This document shows positions 7,266 through 15,740 of a DNA stretch of 64,000 bases, piece after piece. The stretch covers positions 248,001 through 312,000 of the forward strand of contig NZ_QKTO01000001.1 of the NCBI RefSeq assembly GCF_003234855.1, in the 5' to 3' direction. Both the position numbers and the translations under genes were made by a program. The notes below the pieces were generated by a model. That model made no database searches. It saw only the letters and a program-made list of their open reading frames with translations, and had not been told where the DNA came from. This DNA comes from Curtobacterium sp. MCBD17_032. Its GTDB lineage: Bacteria; Actinomycetota; Actinomycetes; Actinomycetales; Microbacteriaceae. The stretch's first letter is position 1; every line of letters begins with the position of its first letter.

Positions 7266-8249
7266 TCAGTGCCCCCGGTGGTCCTGGATCGTCATCCGCG
7301 GCCCGAACGCCGGCTTCCGGAACCCCGACCCCGAGATGAGCCGCACGACCCGTTCCCGGTGTCCTCGCCACGGTTCGAGCAGTTCGAGCATCCCGTCGTC
7401 GTCGACCGGGCCGCCCGTGAGCGCCCACCCGACGAGGGCGGGCACGTGGTAGTCCCCGACGCTCGGCGAGTCCGGGTCCCCGTGCGACCGCTGCGCCGTC
7501 TCGGCAGCGGTCCACGGTCCGACGCCGGGGATGGACTGCAGCCGACTCGCGACGAGCTCCCCGCCGCGGCCGAGCGCCAGCGTCCGTTCGAGTGCGGGCG
7601 CGACCTTCACGACGCGCATCACCGTCGCCGAGCGCCCGGGCTCGATGCCGGCCTTGTGCCACTCCCAACTCGGGATGCGCGCCCAGGTGTCGGCGTCCGG
7701 CGGGACGACCATGCCCTCGGGAGCCGGGCCGGGTGCGGGCGTGCCGAAGCGTCGGACGAGGTACCGCCACGCACGCCAGGCCTGCCGCGAGGTCACCTTC
7801 TGCTCCATGATCGCGGGCACGAGCATCGCGACGACCGTGTTCGTCCGGAGGAGCCGTAACCCCGGCTGGCGGTGTCGCGCCTGTTCCAGGAACGCATGCG
7901 CGGACACGTCGAGTTCGGACCAGTCGTCACCGCGGCCGACGAGGTCCGGTCCGTGCGACACAGCCCACGCGGCTCCGGCACCCCATGCGCTGATCGCGAC
8001 GGCGTCGCCGACGGCCCGGACGAGGACGGACGCGGGTCCTTCCGGGGTGCGCAACGCGAGCCAGACGTCGGACCCGACCACCCGGTGGGCGGGGTCACCG
8101 GAGCCGCGCGAGAGGGGCCGCAGCGTCGCGATCACGTCCACCGGGCCTCCCGGCCGGTAGACGGTGTCGACACGGCGCAGGTCGACGAGCGGGTCACGAT
8201 CCTGCTCGGCGTCGCCGGTCGACGCCGCAGCGGATCGGACGGAAGCCAT
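7266..8249 (-). CDS. AlkA-type HhH-GPD DNA-3-methyladenine glycosylase
   Basis: This 327-residue base-excision repair enzyme removes alkylated bases from DNA. It has the helix-hairpin-helix 'LQSIPGVGPWTAAE' followed by 'SVGDYHVPALVG', which holds the catalytic Asp of the HhH-GPD family. An N-terminal domain of about 100 residues precedes it, as in AlkA-like proteins. The start ATG 8249 is preferred over an upstream ATG at 8330 because TACGAT (8261-8256) lies 6 nt in front, the leaderless pattern of this genome. It is divergent from pfkA. No Ada-type alkylation regulator is adjacent. Confidence 0.85.
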   Translation of the reverse strand: MASVRSAAASTGDAEQDRDPLVDLRRVDTVYRPGGPVDVIATLRPLSRGSGDPAHRVVGSDVWLALRTPEGPASVLVRAVGDAVAISAWGAGAAWAVSHGPDLVGRGDDWSELDVSAHAFLEQARHRQPGLRLLRTNTVVAMLVPAIMEQKVTSRQAWRAWRYLVRRFGTPAPGPAPEGMVVPPDADTWARIPSWEWHKAGIEPGRSATVMRVVKVAPALERTLALGRGGELVASRLQSIPGVGPWTAAETAQRSHGDPDSPSVGDYHVPALVGWALTGGPVDDDGMLELLEPWRGHRERVVRLISGSGFRKPAFGPRMTIQDHRGH

Positions 8250-8402
8250 GCAGGGATCGTAAGCGTCGGCACGGACACCGGCGACCGCCGCCCACGGCAC
8301 CGCGAGAAGTTGTCCACAACCGCGGGTCACAGCGTGGCGGTCCCGGAGTCACGTCGGCCATGATGAGGGGGTCCACCGAACCCGACATCGGAAGTCCTCT
8401 CC

Positions 8403-9431
8403 ATGCGCATCGGCATCCTCACCTCCGGCGGCGACTGCCCCGGTCTCAACGCGGTCATCCGGGCCACCGTGCTCAAGGGCATCGCGATCCACGGCCACGA
8501 GTTCGTCGGCTTCCGGGACGGCTGGCGGGGCGTGGTCGAGGGCGACATCGTGCCGCTCGGGCGCAAGGACATCCAGGGCATCGCGAAGCAGGGCGGGACG
8601 ATCCTCGGCACGAGCCGGACGAACCCGTTCGAGGGCCCGAAGGGCGGCGTCGAGAACATCACCGCGACGCTCGAGCGGCACGGCATCGACGCCATCGTCG
8701 CGATCGGCGGCGAGGGCACCCTGGCCGCCGCGAAGCGCCTCACCGACGCCGGGCTCAAGATCGTCGGCGTCCCGAAGACGGTCGACAACGACCTCGGCGC
8801 CACGGACTACACGTTCGGCTTCGACACCGCGGTGGCGATCGCGACGGAGGCGATGGACCGCCTCCGCACCACGGGTGAGTCCCACTCGCGCTGCATGGTC
8901 GCGGAGGTCATGGGTCGGCACGTCGGCTGGATCGCCCTCCACTCGGGCATGGCGGCGGGCGCGCACGCGATCCTCATCCCCGAGCAGAAGACCTCCCTCG
9001 CGCAGATCGCGGAGTGGGTCCAGGCCGCCTACGACCGCGGGCGTGCACCGCTCGTCGTGGTCGCGGAGGGCTTCGTCCCCGACCACGAGGACACCGCCCA
9101 CACCGAGCGCGGCCTCGACGCCTTCGGTCGACCGCGGCTGGGCGGCATCGGCGAGCGGCTCGCCCCGCTCATCGAGGAGATGACGGGCATCGAGACCCGC
9201 GCCACGACGCTGGGGCACATCCAGCGCGGCGGCACCCCCACGGCTTACGACCGGGTGCTCTCGACACGGCTCGGCCTGGCGGCGATCGACGCCGTCGTCG
9301 AGGAGCGCTGGGGCCGGATGGTCGCCCTGAAGGGCACCGAGATCGTGCACGTCTCCTTCGAGGACGCGCTCGGCGAGCTGAAGACCGTGCCGCAGGACCG
9401 GTACGACGAAGCCGCCATCATGTTCGGCTGA
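8403..9431 (+). CDS. pfkA: 6-phosphofructokinase, probably ATP-dependent
   Basis: This 342-residue cytosolic glycolytic kinase makes fructose 1,6-bisphosphate. TSGGDCPG (7-14) binds the phosphoryl donor, GGEGT is at 102-106, the catalytic loop PKTVDND is at 124-130, and MGRHVGWIA forms the sugar-phosphate site. The Gly in GGEGT, where pyrophosphate-dependent enzymes have Asp, points to ATP; the Lys in PKTVDND is the variant seen in actinomycete ATP-PFKs. This donor assignment rests on family knowledge. GGAAG lies about 8 nt before the ATG. Transcribed alone, with an MDR oxidoreductase following after 71 bases. Confidence 0.93.
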   Translation: MRIGILTSGGDCPGLNAVIRATVLKGIAIHGHEFVGFRDGWRGVVEGDIVPLGRKDIQGIAKQGGTILGTSRTNPFEGPKGGVENITATLERHGIDAIVAIGGEGTLAAAKRLTDAGLKIVGVPKTVDNDLGATDYTFGFDTAVAIATEAMDRLRTTGESHSRCMVAEVMGRHVGWIALHSGMAAGAHAILIPEQKTSLAQIAEWVQAAYDRGRAPLVVVAEGFVPDHEDTAHTERGLDAFGRPRLGGIGERLAPLIEEMTGIETRATTLGHIQRGGTPTAYDRVLSTRLGLAAIDAVVEERWGRMVALKGTEIVHVSFEDALGELKTVPQDRYDEAAIMFG

Positions 9432-9470
9432 CGCCGGCCGCGGCGACGGGTCCGGCACGCGCGGCTGCGC

Positions 9471-9489
9471 CCGGCCGGGAGGCCCGGGG
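9471..9489. repeat. GGGAGGC-core short hairpin
   Basis: CCGGG, loop AGG, CCCGG lies at about 9475-9487, directly downstream of pfkA and just before the -10 box of the next gene. It is one member of the GGGAGGC intergenic family and may end pfkA transcripts. Confidence 0.45.
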
Positions 9490-9502
9490 TAGCGTCGCGC
9501 GC

Positions 9503-10480
9503 ATGACCCGCGCCGTCCTCGTGTCCCGTTCCGCCGCCCCCGCCGTCACCGACGTCGACCTGCCCGTTCCCGGCGACCGGGAGGCCCTGGTCACCGTCAC
9601 GCGGTCGAGCGTCAACTACAAGGACGGCCTGGCCGTCGCCGGCGACCCCGGCGTCGTGCGGACCGACCCGCTCGTGCCCGGCATCGACGTGGTCGGCACC
9701 GTGGCCGCGGTCGGACCGAACGTGCAGGACGTGGCGGTCGGCGAGCGCGTGGTGCTGACCGGCGCGGGCGCGGGCGAGACCCGGCACGGCGGCTGGGCGG
9801 AGCAGTGCGTGGTCCCGGTGGACGCGCTCGTCTCCCTGCCCGACGGCATCGACGACGACCTGGCGGCAGCGATCGGCACGGCCGGGTTCACCGCGATGCT
9901 CAGCGTCCTGGCGCTCGAGCGCGGAGTCGCCCCCGAGGACGGGCCGGTCCTGGTGACCGGAGCCTCGGGCGGGGTCGGCACGGTGGCGATCGCCCTGCTC
10001 GCGGCCCGCGGGTACCGGGTGACCGCGTCGACCGGGCGACCGGAGAACGGCGACGCGCTCCGGGCGCTCGGCGCGGCGGACGTCATCGACCGCGCGACGC
10101 TCGCCGAGCCGGGGAAGCCGATGCAGCGCGCGGTGTGGGCCGGCGCGGTCGACAGTGTCGGTGGTGCGACCCTCGCGAACGTCCTCGCGGCGACGCAGTA
10201 CGGCGGCTCGGTCACGGCGTGCGGGTTGGCGCAGGACACCTCGCTGCCGACGACGGTGCTGCCGTTCATCCTGCGCGGGGTGTCCCTGCTCGGCATCGAC
10301 TCGGTCGAGGCGCCGCTCGACCTCCGGCAGCGGGCGTGGGCGCGGCTCGCGACGGACCTCGACCCGGCGCTGCTCCGGGCGGTGACCCGGACCGTCGGGC
10401 TCGCCGAGGCGATCGAGGTCGCTGCCGAGGTCGTCGCCGGACGGGTGCACGGGCGGACGGTGGTCGACGTCACGCGGTGA
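9503..10480 (+). CDS. MDR-family quinone/acrylyl-CoA reductase (YhdH-like)
   Basis: This zinc-free medium-chain reductase of 325 residues is expected to be an NADPH-dependent reductase of enoyl thioesters such as acrylyl-CoA, or of quinones. 'SSVNYKDGLAVAG' near residue 37 is diagnostic of the YhdH/AcuI group, followed by 'PGIDVVGTV' and the NADPH loop 'VLVTGASGGVGTVAI'. The later 'GVSLLGIDSVEAP' is also typical. ATG 9503 is supported by TAGCGT at 9490-9495, 7 nt upstream, so the mRNA is probably leaderless. The long open frame upstream is a shadow of pfkA. Confidence 0.9.
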   Translation: MTRAVLVSRSAAPAVTDVDLPVPGDREALVTVTRSSVNYKDGLAVAGDPGVVRTDPLVPGIDVVGTVAAVGPNVQDVAVGERVVLTGAGAGETRHGGWAEQCVVPVDALVSLPDGIDDDLAAAIGTAGFTAMLSVLALERGVAPEDGPVLVTGASGGVGTVAIALLAARGYRVTASTGRPENGDALRALGAADVIDRATLAEPGKPMQRAVWAGAVDSVGGATLANVLAATQYGGSVTACGLAQDTSLPTTVLPFILRGVSLLGIDSVEAPLDLRQRAWARLATDLDPALLRAVTRTVGLAEAIEVAAEVVAGRVHGRTVVDVTR

Positions 10481-10485
10481 TCCGG

Positions 10486-10514
10486 GCCTCCCCGCCGTTG
10501 CAGCGGCGCGGGGC
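10486..10514 (+). terminator. GC-rich hairpin with GCCTCCC core
   Basis: GCCTCCC (10486-10492) runs into an imperfect stem, CCCCGCCG with CGGCGCGGGG around a TTGCAG loop, immediately after the oxidoreductase stop. It is a member of the GGGAGGC family and a likely terminator. Confidence 0.45.
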
Positions 10515-10540
10515 GCGGGCGGACGTCCGCCCGTCGCTTA

Positions 10541-10552
10541 GCAAGCGTTTGC
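10541..10552. promoter_or_regulatory. LacI/GalR-type operator-like site before the GntR gene
   Basis: GCAAGCGTTTGC fits GCAA-N-CG-N-TTGC, the centre of many LacI-family operators, and lies 53 bases before the GntR start. A TAGGAT -10-like box follows at 10565-10570. Which regulator binds is not known. Confidence 0.35.
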
Positions 10553-10604
10553 ACAATGTCACGTTAGGATTTGAGTACCGAACACCTTCATTGAGGAGAC
10601 CCGG

Positions 10605-11282
10605 ATGCCGGTACCCAAGTCGACCGTCGAGAACTCGCCCCGGAAGCTCCTCCGTGACGTCGTCCTCGAGAAGATGCTCGCCGCGATCCAGGACGGGACC
10701 CTGCAGGCCGGGGAGCGCCTCAACGACGACGAGCTCGTCGCCTGGCTCGGTGTGAGTCGTACCCCCATCCGCGAGGCGATCGCCAAGCTCGTCGACTACG
10801 GCCTGGTCGAGATGGAGGCGAACCGCTACACCCGTGTCGCCTCCCCCACCGCCGAGCAGTACGACGACGCCTTCCAGATGCTGTTCGGCATCGGCGAGCT
10901 CGCCGCCCGCTGGTCGTTCCCCCGCTTCGAGGACGCCGACGTCAAGGCGTTCGGGAAGATCCTCGACGACATGCGCGCCCACGCCGAGGCCGAGGACCGC
11001 GCCCTCAACGACGACATCGACAAGGCGATCGCCTTCATGGTCGCCAAGTCGGGCAACGAGCTCCTCGTGAAGACGAGCGAGTCGCTGCTGAACCGCGCGA
11101 AGTTCGTCCGCATCGGTGAGCCCGAGTTCGTCTTCTGGGACGTCGCGCAGGCACTCGACGGCTTCCGCGCCGCCGCGAAGGGCCGCGACGGCGAGGCCGG
11201 TGGCGCCCTCGTCCGTGGACTCGGTCGCGCCATGGCCGAGCACCTCGCCACCGCACGGGCGGCGAAGGCCGCAGAGGCCTGA
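10605..11282 (+). CDS. GntR-family (FadR/FCD-like) transcriptional regulator
   Basis: This 225-residue protein has an N-terminal winged helix: 'LEKMLAAIQDGTLQAGERL', then 'LVAWLGVSRTPIREAIAKL', the GntR recognition helix, and a wing 'GLVEMEANRYTRVAS'. The C-terminal 140 residues are helical, as in the FCD/VanR subfamilies that sense organic acids. ATG 10605 has GAGGAG about 9 nt upstream. The gene is followed by a 16-bp terminator, so it is transcribed alone. The distant sialidase-like operon is the only clear organic-acid catabolic operon nearby, but linkage is unproven. Confidence 0.88.
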   Translation: MPVPKSTVENSPRKLLRDVVLEKMLAAIQDGTLQAGERLNDDELVAWLGVSRTPIREAIAKLVDYGLVEMEANRYTRVASPTAEQYDDAFQMLFGIGELAARWSFPRFEDADVKAFGKILDDMRAHAEAEDRALNDDIDKAIAFMVAKSGNELLVKTSESLLNRAKFVRIGEPEFVFWDVAQALDGFRAAAKGRDGEAGGALVRGLGRAMAEHLATARAAKAAEA

Positions 11283-11315
11283 TCCGACGACGACCAGTCC
11301 GACCCGCTGACGACA

Positions 11316-11350
11316 GAGACGGCCCCGCCACCCCGTGGCGGGGCCGTCTC
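11316..11350. terminator. 16-bp perfect terminator hairpin
   Basis: The left arm (11316-11331, beginning GAGACGGCCCC) and right arm (11335-11350, ending GGGGCCGTCTC) pair perfectly over 16 bp around a CCC loop. It lies 33 bases after the GntR stop and 24 bases before the ABC gene start, and is among the strongest stems in the window. Confidence 0.85.
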
Positions 11351-11373
11351 GCGTCCTGCGCGAGGATGGAGAC

Positions 11374-12159
11374 GTGACCGACGTCCTCCTCCGCGCCTCC
11401 GGCCTCCGCGTCACCCGGAGCGGACGCGACCTGCTCCACGACGTGGACCTCACCGTCCGGAGCGGGGAGCACTGGGCACTCCTCGGGTCGAACGGTGCCG
11501 GCAAGTCGACCCTGCTCGCGGTGCTCGGCGCCACCGGTCACCCGACGGCCGGCCACGTCGAGGTGCTCGGGCGACGGCTCGGTCGCGTCGACGTCCGGGA
11601 ACTCCGCGAGCACATCGGCCACGTCGACCCCCGGCACCGGATGCTGTCGCCGCTGACCGTCCTCGAGACCGTGCTGACCGGGCTCACGGGGACGACGGAC
11701 CTCATGACGCGGTGGGAGCCGACCGCGGCCGAGGTCGCACGAGCCGAGCAGCACGTCGCCGACGTCGGCCTCACCGCGCGCCGGGACGCCCGGTGGCCGG
11801 TGCTGTCCCAGGGCGAACGGGGACGCGCGCTGATCGCCCGGGCGCTCATGTCGGACCCGCGGCTGCTGCTGCTCGACGAACCCGCGACGGGGCTCGACGT
11901 CGCCGCGCGGGAGCACCTGCTCGAGACCGTCGACGCGCTGCGTGTCCGGCAGCCGGAGCTCGGCAGCGTGATGGTCACCCACCACCTGGAGGACCTCCCG
12001 GCCTCGACCTCGCACGCGATGCTCCTCCGCGACGGGGGCGTCGTGGCGCAGGGGCCGGCGGACGAGGTCATCACCTCGGCGCTGGTGTCGGCCGCGTTCG
12101 CCTTCCCGCTGGCGGTCGAGCGGAGCGGTGGGCGCTGGCACGCACGCCGGGCGGACTGA
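11374..12159 (+). CDS. ABC transporter ATP-binding protein, orphan
   Basis: This is a 261-residue ATPase with Walker A GSNGAGKST, a degenerate signature LSQGERGRA, Walker B 'LLLLDEPATGLD' and the switch His in 'MVTHHLEDLP'. It resembles the single-domain YlmA/ModF-like group. The start chosen is GTG 11374, just after a GGATGGAGAC purine stretch; an earlier in-frame start at 11335 lies inside the terminator. No permease or binding protein is adjacent, so the partner is elsewhere or the protein has a non-transport role. It converges on hemL. Confidence 0.82.
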   Translation: MTDVLLRASGLRVTRSGRDLLHDVDLTVRSGEHWALLGSNGAGKSTLLAVLGATGHPTAGHVEVLGRRLGRVDVRELREHIGHVDPRHRMLSPLTVLETVLTGLTGTTDLMTRWEPTAAEVARAEQHVADVGLTARRDARWPVLSQGERGRALIARALMSDPRLLLLDEPATGLDVAAREHLLETVDALRVRQPELGSVMVTHHLEDLPASTSHAMLLRDGGVVAQGPADEVITSALVSAAFAFPLAVERSGGRWHARRAD

Positions 12160-12384
12160 GCGGGGCGCGCCTCCCGGTCGGCCTGGACGCGATCGTCGCA
12201 CGGCCGCGAGACGCCCCCGTCAACGAACGACACCGCCTCCGTCGCGAGACGCCGCCGAACACGGCGGCGTTCCGCGCACTCGGCGGCGTCGCGGGCAGAC
12301 GCCGGCGTCTCGCGCTCGCCACAGACGGACGGACGGGAGGCACGGCCCCGTCCGGACCCGCGCCTCCCGTCCGCCGTCGTCCGG
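12160..12384. repeat. Intergenic repeat block with GCGAGACGCC units and a GGGAGGC hairpin
   Basis: These 225 bases lie between the convergent ABC and hemL genes. GCGAGACGCC occurs at 12206-12215 and 12244-12253 and inverted at 12304-12313; the last two give 11-bp arms (12244-12254 with 12303-12313). Inside is the hairpin ACGCCGCCG-AACA-CGGCGGCGT (12249-12270). Further on, GGACGGGAGGC (12331-12341) pairs with GCCTCCCGTCC (12362-12372). No convincing coding frame was seen. It probably serves as a two-way terminator and carries a dispersed repeat. Confidence 0.6.
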
Positions 12385-13725
12385 CTACTCCGTCGCGGCA
12401 GCCGCCGCCTTCGCGGCAGCCGGCAGCGCGTCGAGGACCTGCGACACCGCGTCCTCGTCGTGCGCTGCCGTGAGGAACCACGCCTCGTACACGCTCGGCG
12501 GCAGGGTCACGCCGGAGTCGAGCATGCTGTGGAAGAACGCCGCGTACCGGAAGGCCTCCTGCGCGCGGACGTCGTCGTAGTTCCGCGGCGGGCTGTCGAG
12601 GAACGCGAAGGAGAACAGGTTCCCGGCGTGCTGCACGGTGTGCGCGACACCCTCGGCGCTCAGGGCCGCGCTGGTCGCGTCGGCGATCGTCGCCGCCGTC
12701 CGGTCGAGGTGTGCGTACACCTCGGCGGTCGCGGCCCGGAGCGTGGCGATGCCCGCGGCGACCGCGAGCGGGTTCCCGGACAGCGTGCCCGCCTGGTACA
12801 CGGGGCCGAGCGGGGCGAGGAAGTCCATGACCTCGCGACGCCCGCCGAGTGCGGCGAGGGGCATGCCGCCGCCGATGACCTTGCCGTAGGTGACGAGGTC
12901 GGGCTTCCACCCGGTCCCGTCGGGCACGGTGCCGTCCGCTTCGAGGCCCCACCATCCGGCCGGCCCGTCGCGGAACCCGGTCAGGACCTCGTCGACGATG
13001 AGCAGCGCGCCGTGCGACTGCGTGATCTGCGCCAGGGCCCGGTTGAAGCCGCGCTCCGGGGCGAGGACGCCCATGTTCGCCGGGGCACCCTCGACGATCA
13101 CGGCGGCGATGCGCTCCGAGTGCTCGTCGAAGGCGCGGCGGACGGCGTCCAGGTCGTTGTACGGCAGCACGAGGGTCTGTGCGGCGGTCTCGGCGGTGAT
13201 GCCGGCGCTGCCGGGGAGCGCGAGCGTCGCGACGCCCGAGCCGGCCTCGGCCAGCAGGGAGTCCGAGTGGCCGTGGTAGTGCCCGGCGAACTTCACGAGC
13301 AGGTCGCGGCCGGTGTACCCACGGGCGAGGCGGATCGCGGTCATCGTCGCCTCGGTGCCGGTCGACACCATGCGGATCTTCTCGATGGGCCCGTCGCCGT
13401 CGACCTGGACGCGCTGCTTCACGAGCTCGGCCAGTTCGGTCTCGCCCGGGGTGGAGGCACCGAACGACAGCCCGCGGGCAGCGGCCTGCTGCACGGCCTC
13501 GACCGTACCGGGGTGGGCGTGCCCGAGGATCGCCGGACCCCACGAGGCGACGAGGTCGACGTACTCGCGGCCCTCGGCGTCCGTGACGCGGGGGCCCTTC
13601 GCCGACACCAGGAAGCGCGGGGTACCGCCGACCGAGCCGTAGGCGCGGACCGGGGAGTTCACGCCACCCGGGATGCTGTCCTTCGCCCGGCCGAACAGCT
13701 GGTCGTTGGTCGTCGTCGTGGTCAT
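12385..13725 (-). CDS. hemL: Glutamate-1-semialdehyde 2,1-aminomutase
   Basis: This 446-residue PLP enzyme turns glutamate-1-semialdehyde into 5-aminolevulinate, the first committed tetrapyrrole precursor, in the cytosol. '[13 protein letters not shown]' at the N-terminus is the family hallmark. '[10 protein letters not shown]' holds the Asp that pairs with the PLP nitrogen, and '[11 protein letters not shown]' the PLP lysine. The ATG at 13725 overlaps the hemB stop (ATGA), with GGAAGG upstream; the long N-terminal extension of the open frame is a hemB shadow. It is the last gene of the leftward haem operon. Ala-rich C-terminus ('[11 protein letters not shown]'). Confidence 0.96.
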   Translation of the reverse strand: MTTTTTNDQLFGRAKDSIPGGVNSPVRAYGSVGGTPRFLVSAKGPRVTDAEGREYVDLVASWGPAILGHAHPGTVEAVQQAAARGLSFGASTPGETELAELVKQRVQVDGDGPIEKIRMVSTGTEATMTAIRLARGYTGRDLLVKFAGHYHGHSDSLLAEAGSGVATLALPGSAGITAETAAQTLVLPYNDLDAVRRAFDEHSERIAAVIVEGAPANMGVLAPERGFNRALAQITQSHGALLIVDEVLTGFRDGPAGWWGLEADGTVPDGTGWKPDLVTYGKVIGGGMPLAALGGRREVMDFLAPLGPVYQAGTLSGNPLAVAAGIATLRAATAEVYAHLDRTAATIADATSAALSAEGVAHTVQHAGNLFSFAFLDSPPRNYDDVRAQEAFRYAAFFHSMLDSGVTLPPSVYEAWFLTAAHDEDAVSQVLDALPAAAKAAAAATE

Positions 13726-14777
13726 TCGGGTGCCTTCCCTGTCGGTGCGATGCCGGCGACGTCCGCCGAGCTGCCGGAGGTGCGCAGGCCGGCCTCCTCG
13801 TTGAGCTTGCGGGCCATGTCGACGGCGAAGTAGGTGAGGATCGCGTCGGCGCCGGCGCGCTTGATGCCGATGAGGGCCTCCATCGCGGCGGCGTCCCGGT
13901 CGATCCACCCGTTCTGGGCGGCGGCGGTGATCATCGCGTACTCGCCGGAGATCTGGTACGCCCAGACCGGCACCGGCGAGGTGTCGGCCGTGCGGGCGAG
14001 GACGTCGAGGTAGCTCATGGCCGGCTTCACCATGACGATGTCGGCGCCCTCCTCGATGTCCTGCTCGACCTCGCGGAGTCCCTCGCGCCCGTTGCCGGAG
14101 TCGAGCTGGTACGTGCGACGGTCGCCCTGCAGGGTGCTGGCCACGGCCTCCCGGAACGGCCCGTAGAACGCCGAGGCGTACTTGGCCGCGTAGGCGAGCA
14201 GCGCGGTGCCGGAGTGCCCGGAGACGTCGAGCGCATCACGCGCGGCGGCGATCTGGCCGTCCATCATGCCGCTCAGGCAGACGAGCTCGGCACCGGCCTC
14301 GGCCTGGGCGACGGCCATGTCCCGGTACCGGAGCAGCGTCGCGTCGTTGTCGACCGATCCGTCCGCCGCGAGCACACCGCAGTGCCCGTGGTCGGTGAAC
14401 TCGTCGAGGCACAGGTCGGACTGCACGACGAGGGCATCCCCGACCTCTTCCTTCGCCACGCGGATCGCGACGTTGAGGATGCCGTCCGGGTCGGTCGCGC
14501 CGGAGCCGACGGCGTCCTTGTGCGCGGGGACGCCGAACAGGTTGACGCCGCCGATGCCGACCGACGCGGCCTCGGTGAGCGCCCGGCGGAACGAGTCGAG
14601 GGAGTGCTGCTGCACCCCGGGCATGCTCGAGATGTCGATCGCGTCGGTGGCGCCTTCGCGGATGAACATCGGCAGCACGAGCTCGGCGGGGTGGAGCCGG
14701 GTCTCGGCGACGAGACGACGCATCGCAGGGGTGGCGCGGAGACGTCGAGGGCGGACCTGGGGGAAACGGCCGGTCAC
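13722..14777 (-). CDS. hemB: Delta-aminolevulinate dehydratase (porphobilinogen synthase)
   Basis: This 351-residue cytosolic enzyme condenses two 5-aminolevulinates to porphobilinogen. Both active-site lysines are visible, in '[15 protein letters not shown]' and '[10 protein letters not shown]'. The metal loop reads [11 protein letters not shown]: the three-Cys zinc set of the E. coli type is here Cys-Asp-Cys, a mixed set between the zinc and magnesium types. The ATG overlaps the hemD stop by 4 bases and the gene overlaps hemL in turn, so translation is coupled along the operon. Length is normal. Confidence 0.96.
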   Translation of the reverse strand: MTGRFPQVRPRRLRATPAMRRLVAETRLHPAELVLPMFIREGATDAIDISSMPGVQQHSLDSFRRALTEAASVGIGGVNLFGVPAHKDAVGSGATDPDGILNVAIRVAKEEVGDALVVQSDLCLDEFTDHGHCGVLAADGSVDNDATLLRYRDMAVAQAEAGAELVCLSGMMDGQIAAARDALDVSGHSGTALLAYAAKYASAFYGPFREAVASTLQGDRRTYQLDSGNGREGLREVEQDIEEGADIVMVKPAMSYLDVLARTADTSPVPVWAYQISGEYAMITAAAQNGWIDRDAAAMEALIGIKRAGADAILTYFAVDMARKLNEEAGLRTSGSSADVAGIAPTGKAPE

Positions 14778-15688
14778 GGGTGGCCTTCCTGTTCGGGGGT
14801 GGATGGGTCGAGGGCCTCGACGACGGCGTCGAGGAGGGCTTCTGCGGACCGTTCGGCGGCGACGACGTCCACCGGCAGGCCTGCGGCACGGGCCTCGTCG
14901 GCGGTGCCGGGGCCGATGCAGGCGATCCGGGTGCGGGAGTCGAGGGGGGTGAGACGACGGGCGACTTCGCGGGCGATGCTGCCGCTCGTCACGAGGACGA
15001 CGTCCGGCGCGGAGTCGCCCGGGACCGGCGCGTCACCGGTCCCGACCGTACGGTACGCGACCACCTCTGACACGTCGATGCCCCGGGCACGCAGGCCGTC
15101 GACGAGCGTGGGTGCGGCCAGGTCGGAGCGCGGGTGGAGGACGAGTCGGGCGTCCGCCGGGAGCGCCCGCACGAGTCCGGCCGCCGAGTGGTCGTCCGGC
15201 ACGAGGTCCACGGTCCACCCGACCGAGCGGGCGGCGCGCGCGGTCGCCTCGCCGACGGCGGCGACGCGGACCCCGGACGGGAGGCCCGACAGGCGTTCCG
15301 CGAGCACCCGCACGGTGGTCGCGCTGGTCACCACGAGCCAGTCGTCGCCGACGCGGTCGGCGTTCGCCGGCTCGGCGGCGCCAGCGCCGGCACCGGCACC
15401 CGCGCCGTCGGGGTGCGACGACTCGCCGAGTGCGGGTCGTCGAGGTTCCACGAAGTCGGAACCCGACGCCTCGAGGTCGCGGGCTCGTGGAACCCGGGAG
15501 GGGCGGCCGGCGTCGGGAGCCGCTCCGGGCCTCCCGGCCGCGAGCCGCGCGACCATCCGGTCCAGCGGACCGGCGTCGAGCGGCGGCGCGTCCGTGACGA
15601 GCGGGACGATGCGGGGGTCGAGCCCGCGTGCCCGCGCCGCCTCGGCCACCCGGGCGCCCCACGCCCCACCGCGCGGGACGACGACCAC
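14774..15688 (-). CDS. hemD: Uroporphyrinogen-III synthase with an in-frame insertion
   Basis: The enzyme cyclises and inverts ring D of hydroxymethylbilane. This frame has 'VVVVPRGGAWGARVAEA' at the start, 'WLVVTSATTVRVLAERL', 'VAAVGEATARAAR', 'VVAYRT' and 'VVLVTSGSIAREV', the usual two-domain hallmarks. No ATG, GTG or TTG lies between the hemC stop and GTG 15688, so that codon is my choice; the start is uncertain. Residues about 48-105 form a low-complexity insertion (AGAGAGAGAAEP and Pro/Arg/Gly-rich sequence) encoded by DNA with nested inverted repeats, including a GGGAGG...CCTCCC pair. It lies between hemC and hemB in the operon. Confidence 0.88.
   Translation of the reverse strand: MVVVPRGGAWGARVAEAARARGLDPRIVPLVTDAPPLDAGPLDRMVARLAAGRPGAAPDAGRPSRVPRARDLEASGSDFVEPRRPALGESSHPDGAGAGAGAGAAEPANADRVGDDWLVVTSATTVRVLAERLSGLPSGVRVAAVGEATARAARSVGWTVDLVPDDHSAAGLVRALPADARLVLHPRSDLAAPTLVDGLRARGIDVSEVVAYRTVGTGDAPVPGDSAPDVVLVTSGSIAREVARRLTPLDSRTRIACIGPGTADEARAAGLPVDVVAAERSAEALLDAVVEALDPSTPEQEGHP
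15444..15537. repeat. Nested inverted repeats within hemD
   Basis: GGTTCCACGA (15444-15453) pairs with TCGTGGAACC (15485-15494). Next to it CCGGGAGG (from 15494) pairs with CCTCCCGG (15530-15537). The second pair has the core of the intergenic GGGAGGC family. Both fall in the low-complexity insertion of hemD and keep the reading frame. Confidence 0.6.
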
Positions 15689-15740
15689 GGGCCGGAGCCC
15701 GGTCGTGTCGTCCCGCGTGGTGTCCGTGGTGATCGTCGCC

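Noticed and set aside
10605..11282. GntR protein as the dedicated regulator of the sialidase-like operon
   Set aside because: It is 5.6 kb away with unrelated genes between, and its own upstream site differs from the palindromes at 4996 and 5127; kept only as a weak possibility.
11374..12159. Complete ABC importer
   Set aside because: Only the ATPase is present; neighbours are a GntR regulator and hemL, with no permease or binding protein.
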